64,000 bases of DNA from Leisingera aquimarina DSM 24565 (GCF_000473165.1 NZ_AXBE01000011.1:1-64000), one strand, 5' to 3'; shown: positions 53,035 to 62,436, numbered from the stretch's first letter. Notes: a model not told the origin generated them from the letters alone. Numbers and translations: made by a program.

Positions 53035-53818
53035 CTTGGTTTTCCTCGTGGCGGTGGTTCACCAAATCCAGTCCGGGGATGTGCGGCACGCGCCCGGACC
53101 GTATTGCGCGGACACGAGTATTCATCCAGTGGCGGATAACCTTGCGATAGAGCCAGTCACGCAAAATTCCGAACGCCTGCCGGTGATCCCGGTAGAATTC
53201 GTCCGGGGCGTCGAATGTTCCAAAATCCCGGGCAATACCAGTTTTCTGAATATAAGTGTCTCCACCTGTCCAATCGACTGGTGGCGCTGTCAAACAATTG
53301 GTTCCGGCACCATAGCCGCATAGGGTTTCGGCACCGGAAAAGGCGGCCTGGAGCGCCCCTAAGAATGACTCGTCAAGGATGAAACCCTCGAGATTGACCC
53401 AGCCTTCCTCTGTCTCGGCCTCCACCCATGAATGCAAGATCTCGCCTGGTGCAATTGGATAGACGATCTCTGGTACCACGCCCCGCTGCAGCGCCTTGTG
53501 GATCGTGAAGCCATGCAGCCGGCACCGCACACCAACTCCACGTAGAAGCGCCATGAGCAGTGTGCCCTTGGTGTTGCACTGGCCGTAGCCGTCGGCGAGA
53601 ACCCTGGAGGCCGGGATGTCATCCGCGTGGTTGTAACCAAAGGCAATCTCGTTGCGGACGAAGCCGTACACAGCGCCGATTTGCTCGTGCTGGGCCAGTT
53701 CCTTCCACCCGCGGTTCGTTATTAGCCTGGCAATTGACGGATGGTCAAAGTCCAATAGCCTCGTAGGCTTAAGAAGCGGATCTGCCGGATACACTGCATC
53801 TCTCCTCGAATCTTGCAA
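53024..53818 (-). CDS. Transglutaminase-like cysteine protein
   Basis: 264 residues. Transglutaminase-core motif: catalytic Cys in DGYGQCNTKGTLLMALLRGVGV, His in GEILHSWVEAETEEGWVNLEGF and the Asp following. No signal peptide, so it seems cytosolic. Probably a protease- or amidase-like enzyme of unknown substrate. It overlaps the CDF exporter gene by 11 bases and follows a MerR-type promoter, an unexpected partner for a metal exporter. Confidence 0.82.
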   Translation of the reverse strand: MQDSRRDAVYPADPLLKPTRLLDFDHPSIARLITNRGWKELAQHEQIGAVYGFVRNEIAFGYNHADDIPASRVLADGYGQCNTKGTLLMALLRGVGVRCRLHGFTIHKALQRGVVPEIVYPIAPGEILHSWVEAETEEGWVNLEGFILDESFLGALQAAFSGAETLCGYGAGTNCLTAPPVDWTGGDTYIQKTGIARDFGTFDAPDEFYRDHRQAFGILRDWLYRKVIRHWMNTRVRAIRSGRVPHIPGLDLVNHRHEENQDAA

Positions 53819-53823
53819 GAAGG

Positions 53824-53854
53824 GGTGTAACCGCTACAGTAACTGTAGCTTCAA
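53824..53854 (-). promoter_or_regulatory. MerR-type promoter of the transglutaminase/CDF operon
   Basis: Minus strand: -35 TTGAAG (53849-53854), 19-bp spacer, -10 TACACC (53824-53829). The spacer holds a perfect dyad GCTACAG-TTA-CTGTAGC (53833-53849). The 5' end of the mRNA would fall just upstream of the ATG at 53818. Confidence 0.85.
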
Positions 53855-54031
53855 GCCCTAATCCTGCAATCGCTATCCAGGATTGTCAGGATCACTTGCC
53901 TTTGAGCTGTTATGTAGTCCACTCCTTTTGCAGGCTGTGAGCCTCCAGACTTCGTGCTCGCAGCGGCTGCCTTCGAAAGAAGGCATGTCAGTGCTTAAAA
54001 GCACAACACCCCGGATAGTTGAGAGCTGCAC

Positions 54032-54460
54032 TCATGCGCCGATTTCGTCGTGCTCCGTCAGACATTCGGCATGATCACGGAGCACCTCAAGGACCCGGCA
54101 ATCAGATGTCTTGCCGCCACTGCATTCATGCACCATGCGTTCAAGCTCAGTGCGCAGCGCCTCAAGTCTGGCGATCCGCTGATACACCTGCTTCAACTGC
54201 CGCCGTGCTATAGCATCGGCTTCGTCGCAGGACCGGTCCGGATGGTCGCTCAGATCGAGTAGTTCCCGGATTGCATCCAGAGAAAAGCCGAGCTGGCGCG
54301 CGTGACGGATGAAGGACAGGCGATCAAGCTCGGCTTCACCATAGCGCCGCTGACCGCCTTCGGTCCTGCCTGGTTCGGGCATCAGGCCAATCTGTTCATA
54401 GTAGCGGATGGTCTGGACTTTGGTGCCAGTCTTCTTTCCCAAACTGCCAATCGTGAGCAT
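54032..54460 (-). CDS. MerR-family metal regulator (ZntR/CadR/PbrR-like)
   Basis: About 142 residues. HTH: LTIGSLGKKTGTKVQTIRYYEQIGLMPEPGRTEGGQRRY. Dimer helix and metal loop with Cys (SCDEADAI, HECSGGKTSDCRVLEV), which in full-length numbering correspond to Cys80, Cys115 and Cys123; ZntR and CadR use Cys at equivalent places. A GTG at 54466 is an alternative start. It is not MerR itself (Hg regulator at 33476 has different spacing). Likely senses Zn, Cd or Pb and controls the four 19-bp-spacer promoters around it. A degenerate dyad at 54476-54491 may autoregulate it. Confidence 0.9.
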   Translation of the reverse strand: MLTIGSLGKKTGTKVQTIRYYEQIGLMPEPGRTEGGQRRYGEAELDRLSFIRHARQLGFSLDAIRELLDLSDHPDRSCDEADAIARRQLKQVYQRIARLEALRTELERMVHECSGGKTSDCRVLEVLRDHAECLTEHDEIGA

Positions 54461-54565
54461 ACGCACCCCCAGGAAGCTACAGTTCTGGTAGGTTTAATTG
54501 GGTCTGGCACTGGCCACAACTCAATTCACAGACACGCGACAAAGTCCCTCTCCTGAAAAAAACGG

Positions 54566-54596
54566 TTGAACCTCTAGTAGCTGCAGGGTGTAGACG
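54566..54596 (+). promoter_or_regulatory. MerR-type promoter of the SCO/Dsb/PCuAC operon
   Basis: Plus strand: -35 TTGAAC (54566-54571), 19-bp spacer, -10 TAGACG (54591-54596). The spacer contains the imperfect dyad CCTCTAG-TAG-CTGCAGG. It lies directly upstream of the first SCO gene. Confidence 0.82.
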
Positions 54597-54634
54597 CGCA
54601 AAAAATACGTGGAATCAGAAACGGGCTGCTTGCT

Positions 54635-55231
54635 TTGAAGCTTAAACTCCTTCGGAAAATTCTCTGGGCGCTGGCGGCTGTTGCGCTAATTTGGCTTTTG
54701 CTTTGGGCGGATTATCGTGCGGATCAGGCCCGTAAGACGCAGTCGGCTTTCCGTGCGGCCTTCGAACTCACGGACCATCAAGGAATAACGCGGACGCAGG
54801 AAGACTTCGCCGGGCGGTGGATGCTAGTCTTTTTTGGCTTCGCGAACTGCCCCGATGTCTGCCCGACGACTCTCGCTGAGGTCGCCGCTGTGATGGAAGG
54901 TCTAGGTCCGGACGCCGGGCGGATTCAGCCGCTCTTCATCTCGATCGATCCCGAGCGCGATACACCAATGACGCTTGCAGATTTCGTACCGCGCTTTGAG
55001 GCCGGCATCATCGGTCTCACTGGGACCCCGGACCAGATCGACCGGACAGCGAAGAGCTTTCACATCTTTTACGAAAAAATTGAGGAGGCCGCGGCCCCCG
55101 AAGGCTACACGATGGGGCATTCCTCACAGCTGTTCCTCTTCGATCCTGAAGGTGGCTATGTCACGGCGTGGCCTTATGGCACGCAGGGTGAGGAAATCCT
55201 ATCCGATCTGAGAGAGAGGATTTCCTTATGA
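54635..55231 (+). CDS. SCO1/SenC-family copper chaperone/thiol protein
   Basis: 198 residues: N-terminal membrane anchor (ILWALAAVALIWLLLWADYRA) and a thioredoxin-like domain with the SCO copper/thiol site CPDVCP (FFGFANCPDVCPTTLAEV), ISIDPERDTP and the conserved His in MGHSSQLFLFDP. TTG start at 54635 with weak Shine-Dalgarno; no better start in frame. First gene of the metal-induced operon. The stop overlaps DsbB (ATGA). Confidence 0.85.
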   Translation: MKLKLLRKILWALAAVALIWLLLWADYRADQARKTQSAFRAAFELTDHQGITRTQEDFAGRWMLVFFGFANCPDVCPTTLAEVAAVMEGLGPDAGRIQPLFISIDPERDTPMTLADFVPRFEAGIIGLTGTPDQIDRTAKSFHIFYEKIEEAAAPEGYTMGHSSQLFLFDPEGGYVTAWPYGTQGEEILSDLRERISL

Positions 55232-55653
55232 CACTCAGGCTCACATCCGATGCGGCGCTCGCAGCCGCGTGGATCGTCGCACTAGTTTCCTCACTTGCCG
55301 TTCTGTTCATTGGCGAGGTATTGGGGCAAACGCCTTGTATCCTCTGCTGGTTTCAACGCGCCTTCATGTTCCCGCTGGCGGTCGTGCTGGGTTTCGGGCT
55401 CTGGTGGCAAGACGGGCTGGCCGGCCGCTACGGTATAGCGCTTTCTTTGGCCGGCGGAGCCATCGCACTGTGGCATCTCGGTCTATTCTGGGGGCTCCTT
55501 CCCGAACGAATCCAGCCCTGTACAGCGGCAGGTCCGTCCTGCACTGACGAAGGCCAGATTGTCCTCGGTCTGCCAATCCCGCTGCTCTCGCTCCTGGCCT
55601 TTGCTCTCATCGCCTCCCTGTCAGCCGCCTCTTTGAAGGAATTTACAGAATGA
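55228..55653 (+). CDS. DsbB/BdbC-type disulfide oxidoreductase
   Basis: 141 residues with four membrane helices. First Cys pair PCILCWFQRAFMFPL at the first periplasmic loop, second pair PCTAAGPSCTDEG. Reoxidises the DsbA-like partner encoded next. ATGA overlaps on both sides. Compact, as in BdbC. Confidence 0.87.
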   Translation: MTLRLTSDAALAAAWIVALVSSLAVLFIGEVLGQTPCILCWFQRAFMFPLAVVLGFGLWWQDGLAGRYGIALSLAGGAIALWHLGLFWGLLPERIQPCTAAGPSCTDEGQIVLGLPIPLLSLLAFALIASLSAASLKEFTE

Positions 55654-56309
55654 ACCGCCGCTCCTTAATTCTCTCCGTTCCCGCTCTCGCAATTGCGGCC
55701 TTTTCTGGCGCCGCCTGGTATGCAACGCGATCAGAGTCCGTTGGGGAAGCAACCTCAGTCGCTCCGGAGATTGCGGACGCTTTGATTCGGCCCTATTCGC
55801 CGGTTCTCGGCCCCGAGGATGCGCCCGTGACGATCGTGGAGTTCTTCGATCCTGCGTGCGAAGCCTGCCGCGCATTTTACCCGGTCGTGAAGGACATTAT
55901 GGCCGAACATGGCGACGCAGTGCGCGTGGTGATCCGCTACACACCGTTTCACGGGGAAGCTTCGGAAGAAGCGATCCAGGTCCTTGAAGCTGCACGCATA
56001 CAGGGGGTCTTTGAGGAAGTTCTGGAAGCGATACTGAGGGATCAGCCCCGCTGGGCGTCCCACGGTGCGCCCGAGCCCGGCCTCATCCTCAATATCGCTG
56101 AGCGCGCAGGCCTGGACGCAGAGGCCGCGCGGACGCAAATGCGACTGCCGGATATTATAGGCATCCTCAATCAGGACCGCGCAGATGTCGAAGCAGTGGG
56201 CGTGCGCCAGACGCCAACCTTCTTCGTGAATGGCAAGCCGCTCGATCAGTTCGGCGAGGCGGAGTTGCGTACGCTGGTCGCAAAGGAAGTCGCGGCAGTC
56301 AAAAGCTGA
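55650..56309 (+). CDS. DsbA/BdbD-type thiol-disulfide oxidoreductase
   Basis: 219 residues. Signal or anchor helix (LILSVPALAIAAFSGAAWY), thioredoxin fold with Cys-Glu-Ala-Cys (FFDPACEACRAFYPVVKD) and the cis-Pro loop VRQTPTFFVNGKPL. Introduces disulfides into secreted proteins. It overlaps dsbB by 4 bases. The DsbB/DsbA pair between SCO proteins suggests maturation of periplasmic metal proteins. Confidence 0.88.
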   Translation: MNRRSLILSVPALAIAAFSGAAWYATRSESVGEATSVAPEIADALIRPYSPVLGPEDAPVTIVEFFDPACEACRAFYPVVKDIMAEHGDAVRVVIRYTPFHGEASEEAIQVLEAARIQGVFEEVLEAILRDQPRWASHGAPEPGLILNIAERAGLDAEAARTQMRLPDIIGILNQDRADVEAVGVRQTPTFFVNGKPLDQFGEAELRTLVAKEVAAVKS

Positions 56310-56337
56310 CGGGAAAGTAGAAAGGAAAAATAACGAG

Positions 56338-56802
56338 ATGAAACCGGTACTTCATGCTGCCCTTGCAGCACTTGTGCTGCCACTCGGCGCCGCCTCCGCC
56401 GCGCTGGCCGATTCCGGCCAAGTGAGCATCGAGAATGCCTGGTCGCGGGCATCTATCGGCACCAGCCGTCCCGGAGCTGCCTACATGGAGATAGTGAACG
56501 AAGGCGATGAGGCAGTCACACTGACAGGGATCAAGACTGACATTGCCATGATGCCCGAAATTCACCGGAGTTCGATGAACGAACAAGGCGTCAGTTCAAT
56601 GGCTCCGGCAGGTCACGTGTCCATTGCACCAGGTGAGACCGTCGCGCTGGAGCCCGGCGGTCTGCATGCCATGCTGATGAAGCTTCAGCGTCCGATGCAC
56701 GAAGGGGAGACTTTTCCGCTTACGCTTATTTTCTCGGACGGTGGCGGGGTAGCGGTCGACGTTCCGGTTCTTGGCATCGCAGCGCGCGGCCCGGGAAACT
56801 GA
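56338..56802 (+). CDS. Periplasmic copper chaperone PCu(A)C
   Basis: 154 residues with signal peptide (LHAALAALVLPLGAASAALA). The Cu(I)-binding Met/His set is visible: MMPEIHRSSMNEQGVSSM and GGLHAMLMKLQRPM (H-x-M-x pattern of the family). Delivers copper to SCO and cytochrome oxidase. Its stop overlaps the second SCO gene by one base. Confidence 0.88.
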   Translation: MKPVLHAALAALVLPLGAASAALADSGQVSIENAWSRASIGTSRPGAAYMEIVNEGDEAVTLTGIKTDIAMMPEIHRSSMNEQGVSSMAPAGHVSIAPGETVALEPGGLHAMLMKLQRPMHEGETFPLTLIFSDGGGVAVDVPVLGIAARGPGN

Positions 56803-57428
56803 TGCGGCGGCGTTCAGCTTTCGGATATGGCGCGGCGGCATTTGGTGCAATCGGCCTGACACTCTTTCTGGGCTGGTGGCGTGTGGACGGCCCCGGCGCA
56901 CCAGAGCCTATGGGCCAACGGCCCTTACCGCTTACGGCGATGGACTTCCGCCTGACTGACCACCAAGGGCAGCTCGTCGGCCCTGAAATGCTGGTCGGGC
57001 GCCCGTCGATGGTATTCTTCGGTTTCACCTATTGTCCTGACGTCTGCCCCACGACGCTCTCGGACATCTCCAGCTGGCTGGACATGGTGGGCGAGGACGC
57101 CGAGCGGCTGGACATCATCTTCATTACAGTCGATCCCGAACGCGACACTGTCGACGCTATGGCGGAGTATGTCGGCTACTTCCATCCGGCGATCCGCGGC
57201 TGGACCGGTCCAGAAGCGCAGATCAAGCGTGCAATCGAGGGTTTCCGCGCGACCTATGAAAAGGTAGCGGGCGAGGATGGGGGGTATACGATGAACCATA
57301 CGGCGAGCGTCTTCCTGTTCGACGCCGAGGGGCGCTTCGTCAGCACTATCGACTATCACGAACCGAGGGAATTCGCAGTTCCGAAAATCCGGCGCGCAAT
57401 GAAAGAGAAGCCCGGGGGAGCGACATGA
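56802..57428 (+). CDS. SCO1/SenC-family protein, second copy
   Basis: 208 residues. N-terminal helix (YGAAAFGAIGLTLFLGWW), then FRLTDHQGQLVGPEMLVGRPS, copper/thiol site FFGFTYCPDVCPTTLSDI, ITVDPERDTV and Cu-ligand His in TMNHTASVFLFDAEG. It is clearly diverged from the first SCO protein in the operon. Overlaps the M23 peptidase gene (ATGA). Confidence 0.88.
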   Translation: MRRRSAFGYGAAAFGAIGLTLFLGWWRVDGPGAPEPMGQRPLPLTAMDFRLTDHQGQLVGPEMLVGRPSMVFFGFTYCPDVCPTTLSDISSWLDMVGEDAERLDIIFITVDPERDTVDAMAEYVGYFHPAIRGWTGPEAQIKRAIEGFRATYEKVAGEDGGYTMNHTASVFLFDAEGRFVSTIDYHEPREFAVPKIRRAMKEKPGGAT

Positions 57429-58798
57429 GGATGAAGTGCCTGATCACCGGGCTGGCGGCCGCGGGCGGGGTTTCGGCGGCGGTCGCAGTGGTCGCCACCT
57501 CCTACTCAACAGAGCCTGTACTGCCGACCCTTGCCGAAGCTGGCGTTTGGGAACCTGCGCCCCTCACGCCGCCTCGGTTTGTGGAAGGCCCCTCTTACAG
57601 GCTTGCCCGCACGCGGCCTGGAAGTGCGCCGGACTTTCGTCCGCCGTTCCTTCCAGCCGTGGTAAGGAACGATGCTCCGCTGACTGCCATAGAACCGCCA
57701 CTCATCACATGGTCACGCAAAATGGCTCGGGGTGAGACGCTTGATGCGGTTCTGGCCGAGGCCGGGCTTGCCGCCACAGACCGCGCAGAGATCGCCCTTG
57801 CGATTGGCGCAGAATACGATCTCCGCCGACTGCGCCCCGGTCACGCAATCACTGTCATATCCACGACAGATGGAAGCCCTCGCAATGTGACCCTTGTTGT
57901 CGAAGAGGGCATACGGATCGAGGTATTATTTGGAGAGCAGCTCGCCACCCGGGTTGTGGCCCCTGAACCCGAAATCGTGACCCTTGCTGGCGAGACCAGG
58001 ATCGAAACCTCGATCTTCGGGGCATTGGACGATGCCGGGATACCAGCCCGGTTCGCCGTCGATCTGGCGCAAATGCTGGGCGGCACAGTGGATTTCCGGC
58101 GCGAACTGAGCGGCGGCGAGACGCTGCGCCTTCTCTGGCGCGAGGCGCGGGTTGCGAACAAGGCTGTCCGCCAGCCCGAAATTTCGTTCGCTGCATTGGA
58201 CCTTGGAGACGCTCTCTATGAAATAGCCTGGCCAGAGGATGGAACCGGCAAGGCTACAATCTATCTCGACGGCGAAGTGCTGCGTGTCTTTTCCCAGCCA
58301 GTAGAGGGCGCGCGGCTAACTTCCGTCTTCGGCCGCCGCAATCACCCGGTCTTTGGCAATGTCCGCATGCACACTGGTGTGGACTTTGCTGCAGCGCGTG
58401 GAACGCCTGTCCGCGCCACTGCGCCCGGAAGTATTGCGTTTATTGGATGGCGCGGTGGCTATGGCCGTGTTGTCGAGATTGCCCATGGTGCGGACACACT
58501 GACCCGCTATGCTCATCTCAGCGCCGTGCCCGAAGGCCTTGCTGAGGGTCAACGCGTGTCGGCCGGGGATACCATCGGCCGGATCGGCGCGACGGGCACT
58601 GCGACCGGCCCCAATCTGCATTACGAGGTGCGCGTAGACGGCCGGCCCACTGACCCGCTCTCCGATGACCGGCTCGCCGAGGCCGCCGGACGCGCGACAC
58701 CGGACACAGCGGCGCTTACACGCCTGAGGGCGGCACGCGCCAGGCTGGAGGAGCAGCTTGCCAGCGTGATCGCCGCGAACCCCAATGAAAGGCTTTGA
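57425..58798 (+). CDS. M23-family peptidoglycan metallopeptidase
   Basis: 457 residues, signal-type N-terminus (LITGLAAAGGVSAAVAVVATS). The middle has a LysM/OapA-like region (ARGETLDAVLAEAGLAATD ... LRRLRPGHAITVIS). The C-terminal LytM domain has VFGRRNHPVFGNVRMHTGVDFAA with the zinc-binding His and Asp, AHLSAV, and GTATGPNLHYEVRVDGRPTDP with the second His pair. Cleaves peptidoglycan peptides. Unusual inside a copper/thiol operon. Confidence 0.88.
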   Translation: MRMKCLITGLAAAGGVSAAVAVVATSYSTEPVLPTLAEAGVWEPAPLTPPRFVEGPSYRLARTRPGSAPDFRPPFLPAVVRNDAPLTAIEPPLITWSRKMARGETLDAVLAEAGLAATDRAEIALAIGAEYDLRRLRPGHAITVISTTDGSPRNVTLVVEEGIRIEVLFGEQLATRVVAPEPEIVTLAGETRIETSIFGALDDAGIPARFAVDLAQMLGGTVDFRRELSGGETLRLLWREARVANKAVRQPEISFAALDLGDALYEIAWPEDGTGKATIYLDGEVLRVFSQPVEGARLTSVFGRRNHPVFGNVRMHTGVDFAAARGTPVRATAPGSIAFIGWRGGYGRVVEIAHGADTLTRYAHLSAVPEGLAEGQRVSAGDTIGRIGATGTATGPNLHYEVRVDGRPTDPLSDDRLAEAAGRATPDTAALTRLRAARARLEEQLASVIAANPNERL

Positions 58799-58800
58799 CC

Positions 58801-59256
58801 ATGAAACGACCGATCGCCGCCCTGGCATGTGCTCTTGCCCTGCTCCCCGCCGCACAGGTGCTGGCCCAATCGACGCCCATTGAGGTTAAAAAGACCAATG
58901 GCTGCGGTTGCTGCCTCGCCTGGATGGAACATCTGGGGGAAAGCGGGTTTGTTCCAAGCGGAAAAAACATGTTCGCAGGGCTGCTCGTGCGGTTCAAACT
59001 CGACAACGGTGTGCCGCAGCGCATGGTTTCTTGCCACACAGGTCTCACCGAGGGTTACGTAATTGAGGGGCATGTGCCCGCGGCCGACATTCGCAGGCTC
59101 CTTGCCGAGCGTCCCGACGCAGTGGGTCTTGCCGTACCCGGCATGCCGCTCGGATCGCCTGGTATGGATCAGGGCAGCTGGCGAGAGGCTTACGATGTGT
59201 TCCTTATCAACAATGACGGCTCGACCGAAGTCTACGCCAGTTACCCTGGCAACTGA
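58801..59256 (+). CDS. DUF411 metal-binding-type periplasmic protein
   Basis: 151 residues: signal peptide (IAALACALALLPAAQVLAQ) then the DUF411 core with NGCGCCLAWMEHLGESGF, MVSCHTGLTEGYVIEGHVPA and PGMPLGSPGM. The Cys-Gly-Cys-Cys and Met/His positions suit a soft-metal site. DUF411 genes often accompany copper or arsenic resistance. Last gene of the operon beginning at 54635. Confidence 0.87.
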   Translation: MKRPIAALACALALLPAAQVLAQSTPIEVKKTNGCGCCLAWMEHLGESGFVPSGKNMFAGLLVRFKLDNGVPQRMVSCHTGLTEGYVIEGHVPAADIRRLLAERPDAVGLAVPGMPLGSPGMDQGSWREAYDVFLINNDGSTEVYASYPGN

Positions 59257-59479
59257 TCAGCACGATTGCACGCGGGCTGAGAACGGAGCTGTATTCCTCT
59301 GTGCGCCTGGCCGTTCAGGCTACCTTGCAACCAAATCACTTGATGATCACAGACCGGTTTCGTTTCTACGGACGGAGTATACCGATGCCTGCGAGGTGAT
59401 CGTGATGGTGTTTGCAATCTCGGCCCTAAATGCCGCAATTCAAGCACCATTTGCGTGACTGCCCGCCGTCGAGCGCGGT

Positions 59480-59989
59480 CTATGCATATATTTCGATGGG
59501 CGTCCCGTCCCGCACCATTGCATAGACCTCTTCGATCTGGCGGTCGGACACAGAGATACAGCCTGCGGTCCAGTCGCGTTTGTTCATTGGGTCAATGCCC
59601 CGTCGCGGCCCGCCATGTATGAAGATGTCACCACCCGGAGACTTGTCTTGCGCCGCTGCAAATGCGATGTCCGCCTCGTTTGGATAAGAGATGCCGATGG
59701 AGAGGTGGAACAGACTGTCAGGATTGCGCCGGTCAATGAGGTAGGCGCCTTCGGGTGTTCGTCCATCCCCCTCAAATTGCTTATGACCTTCCGGTGCAAA
59801 CCCCAGCCCGACCGGGTAGGTGCGCAAAACACCCTCAGCGCCATCCAGAACAAGCAAACGTTCTGATTTGTAGAGCCGCAAACGGGTAACTTCGGGCCCG
59901 GTATAACTACGGAACTTGCTTGCACAGCCGGATAGGAGGACGGCAATGCCGCCCAGTAGAATTCTGCGTCTCGGGATTCTGTTGATCAT
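59480..59989 (-). CDS. Lipoprotein L,D-transpeptidase (YkuD domain)
   Basis: 169 residues. Lipobox-like LLGGIAVLLSGCAS at the N-terminus. YkuD domain with LRLYKSERLLVLDG, GDGRTPEGAYLIDRRN, the conserved IFIHGGP and catalytic Cys in TAGCISVSDRQIEEVY. Makes 3-3 crosslinks or links proteins to peptidoglycan. It follows the P-type ATPase by 63 bases in the same direction and may share its promoter. Confidence 0.87.
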   Translation of the reverse strand: MINRIPRRRILLGGIAVLLSGCASKFRSYTGPEVTRLRLYKSERLLVLDGAEGVLRTYPVGLGFAPEGHKQFEGDGRTPEGAYLIDRRNPDSLFHLSIGISYPNEADIAFAAAQDKSPGGDIFIHGGPRRGIDPMNKRDWTAGCISVSDRQIEEVYAMVRDGTPIEIYA

Positions 59990-60052
59990 CGCTGCTCGGT
60001 GCCATTATTGACGGCTTGTTACCACAACCCTAGTTGAAGGGCCGGCACCAAA

Positions 60053-62404
60053 TCAATGACCATGTGCCAAAGCGCCCTTCGCCATTTGTTCACCTGCTGG
60101 CTCGCCGCCTTCCGGCGGCGACTTGTGGCGGCCGTCCGCGTTCAGAAGCCGCAGCGCATTGGCCACCACCAGCAACGACACACCCACGTCCGCAGCAATG
60201 GCCCCCCACATCGAGGCCATTCCGAATGCAGTCGCCACGACAAAGGCGGTTTTCGTCGCTAACGAAAGGCCGATATTCTGGCGGATGATGCTCATCGTGC
60301 GGCGCGAATGGGCAATCAGCCACGGCACCTTGGCGATGTCATCTGTCATCAGCGCGATGTCCGCCGTCTCGATGGCCGCGTCCGAGCCTACGGCGCCCAT
60401 GGCGATGCCGTAATGCGCCCGCGCCATGGCGGGGGCATCGTTTACGCCGTCCCCAATCATGGCAACAACCGAATGGCTGTCCACCAGTTCCTCGATGGCG
60501 GTTACCTTGTCTTCTGGCAGCAGTTCAGCGCGAACCTCGTCGATGCCGACTTCGGCTGCTACCGCGCGCGCCGTGCGCTCGTTGTCGCCAGTCAGCATGA
60601 CGATGGTGTTGACACCCTGTGCGTGCAATCGAGAGACGATGCCTTTGGCGTCAGGCCTGATCCGGTCGCGCAGTTCAAGAACGCCCAACACGCCCGTCTC
60701 GTCGCCCAACGCGACCAGCGTCGCCCCCGCCCCTTCGATCCGGTCCCGCAACTCATCAGGAATGGCATCCCCAAAACCTTTCTCCGCGGCGAACCGGTCA
60801 GAACCAAGCCAGACGGGCCGGTCACCCATGCGACCTTCGAGCCCGCGCCCCGGCACTGTGCGGGTATCCTCCGCAGCGGCTACTGAAACGGCATCCCGCC
60901 CGGCGCGCTCGAGGATAGCGCGTGCTAGCGGATGCGAGGAGCGCGCCTCCAGCGACGACGCCAGCGCAAGCAGGTCCCGCGCCTCCACCATTCCAAGCGG
61001 ATGGATTGCCGCAACCTCAGGGCGGCCCTCGGTGATCGTTCCGGTCTTGTCCAAGGCCAGCGCCGTCGTGCGGCCAGGTGCCTCGACATAGGCGCCGCCC
61101 TTGATCAGCACGCCCGCCCGCGCCGAAGAGGCCAGCGCCGCTACGATCGAGACAGGCGTTGAAATCACCAGCGCACAGGGGCAGGCGATGACCAGGAGCA
61201 CCAGAGCATTATAGAACCAGAAACCCCAGGCGCCGCCAACAAGTGGCGGAAGAACCGCGAGGGAGATGGCCAGTGCCATGACCACCGGCGTGTAAATCCG
61301 CGCGAACTTCGCCACCCACTGTTCCACAGGAGCGCGGCGTGCATGCGCGTCGCCAACCATGCGTATGATTTTCGAAAGCACTGTGTCCGATGCCGCCTTC
61401 GTTGCGCGCACAGTGAGCGTTCCCTCGCCATTGATGGTGCCGGCATAGACTTCGTCGCCCGGCTCCTTCGGCACCAGGGCGCTTTCACCGGTGATGGGGG
61501 CCTGATCAACGGCACCTGCTCCCCCTACGACTTCACCGTCAAGCGGAATGCGGTCGCCGCCGCGCACAATGAATTTTGCATTAAGCGCCACGGCGGAAGC
61601 CGGTATGTCCGCTTCCGATCCATCGTCGTAAAGCACCCTTGCCGTGGGGGGCGCGAGGTCCAGCAGCGCCGAAACTGCGTTCCTCGCACGGCCGACGCTC
61701 CAGCTCTCGAGATAGAGCGAAAGCGAGAAGAAGAAGGCGACCGTCGCGGCCTCGAAGAATTCGCCGAGGCCGATGGCGCCGGCCACGGCGACGACCATCA
61801 GGAGGTTCATGTCAGGCGAGAACCGCCGCGCTGAGGACCACGCCTTGGGAGCGACGAGCCAGACGCCAAAGAGGATCGCAACAGCGAAGAGCCCGGCTTC
61901 GGCCATCGGCATCGGTGCCTCCCCATGGCCAGCGAACAGCCCTATAGCCCCGCTCATACCGGTCTCGACGATGTGGTAGAGGAAACCTGCTGCCCAGAAA
62001 CTGCCACTCAACGCGGTGAAGCGCCATTGACGTGCCAGATGCGCCGCCTGGTCCTCCGCTGCGTTTTCGGCGTCCCAGGGCTTTGCGCTCATCCCGGTAC
62101 TGGCGACCAACCTGGCGACCTCTGAGTTGGATAATGCTCTTGCGGTATCAAGGATCGTCATGCGTCCGTTGATCACATCAAACGCAAGATGTACGGTACC
62201 GCCCACATTCGGACCCACCACCCGGTTCAGAATTGCCACCTCTTCGGCGCAGTCGAGTCCGGAGATCTGGAAACTGCGCCCGTTGGCAGGGGGCGGGCCT
62301 GCCGGACCAATGTCCCCACAGGTTGAAGCACCGCCGCAGCAGGCAGATTCATGATCCTGCGTGCAGGTGCTATTGTCATCGTTACGGCGGGTTTCGAGCG
62401 GCAT
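60053..62404 (-). CDS. Zn/Cd/Pb-exporting P1B-type ATPase
   Basis: 783 residues. Cys-rich N-terminus (Cys14, Cys22, Cys23, Cys29) and one HMA-like domain with GLDCAEEV (Cys52, CxxE instead of CxxC). Membrane metal site CPC 408-410 (LLVIACPCALVISTP), phosphorylation Asp452 in DKTGTITEG, TGES near residue 305 and GDGVNDAPAMARA. CPC plus the DCAEEV HMA points to the Zn/Cd/Pb subclass. It starts below a MerR-type promoter and is probably the main exporter of the module. Confidence 0.92.
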   Translation of the reverse strand: MPLETRRNDDNSTCTQDHESACCGGASTCGDIGPAGPPPANGRSFQISGLDCAEEVAILNRVVGPNVGGTVHLAFDVINGRMTILDTARALSNSEVARLVASTGMSAKPWDAENAAEDQAAHLARQWRFTALSGSFWAAGFLYHIVETGMSGAIGLFAGHGEAPMPMAEAGLFAVAILFGVWLVAPKAWSSARRFSPDMNLLMVVAVAGAIGLGEFFEAATVAFFFSLSLYLESWSVGRARNAVSALLDLAPPTARVLYDDGSEADIPASAVALNAKFIVRGGDRIPLDGEVVGGAGAVDQAPITGESALVPKEPGDEVYAGTINGEGTLTVRATKAASDTVLSKIIRMVGDAHARRAPVEQWVAKFARIYTPVVMALAISLAVLPPLVGGAWGFWFYNALVLLVIACPCALVISTPVSIVAALASSARAGVLIKGGAYVEAPGRTTALALDKTGTITEGRPEVAAIHPLGMVEARDLLALASSLEARSSHPLARAILERAGRDAVSVAAAEDTRTVPGRGLEGRMGDRPVWLGSDRFAAEKGFGDAIPDELRDRIEGAGATLVALGDETGVLGVLELRDRIRPDAKGIVSRLHAQGVNTIVMLTGDNERTARAVAAEVGIDEVRAELLPEDKVTAIEELVDSHSVVAMIGDGVNDAPAMARAHYGIAMGAVGSDAAIETADIALMTDDIAKVPWLIAHSRRTMSIIRQNIGLSLATKTAFVVATAFGMASMWGAIAADVGVSLLVVANALRLLNADGRHKSPPEGGEPAGEQMAKGALAHGH

Positions 62405-62436
62405 AGGCGGACCTTCAGATTCGACGAGATCCTTCG

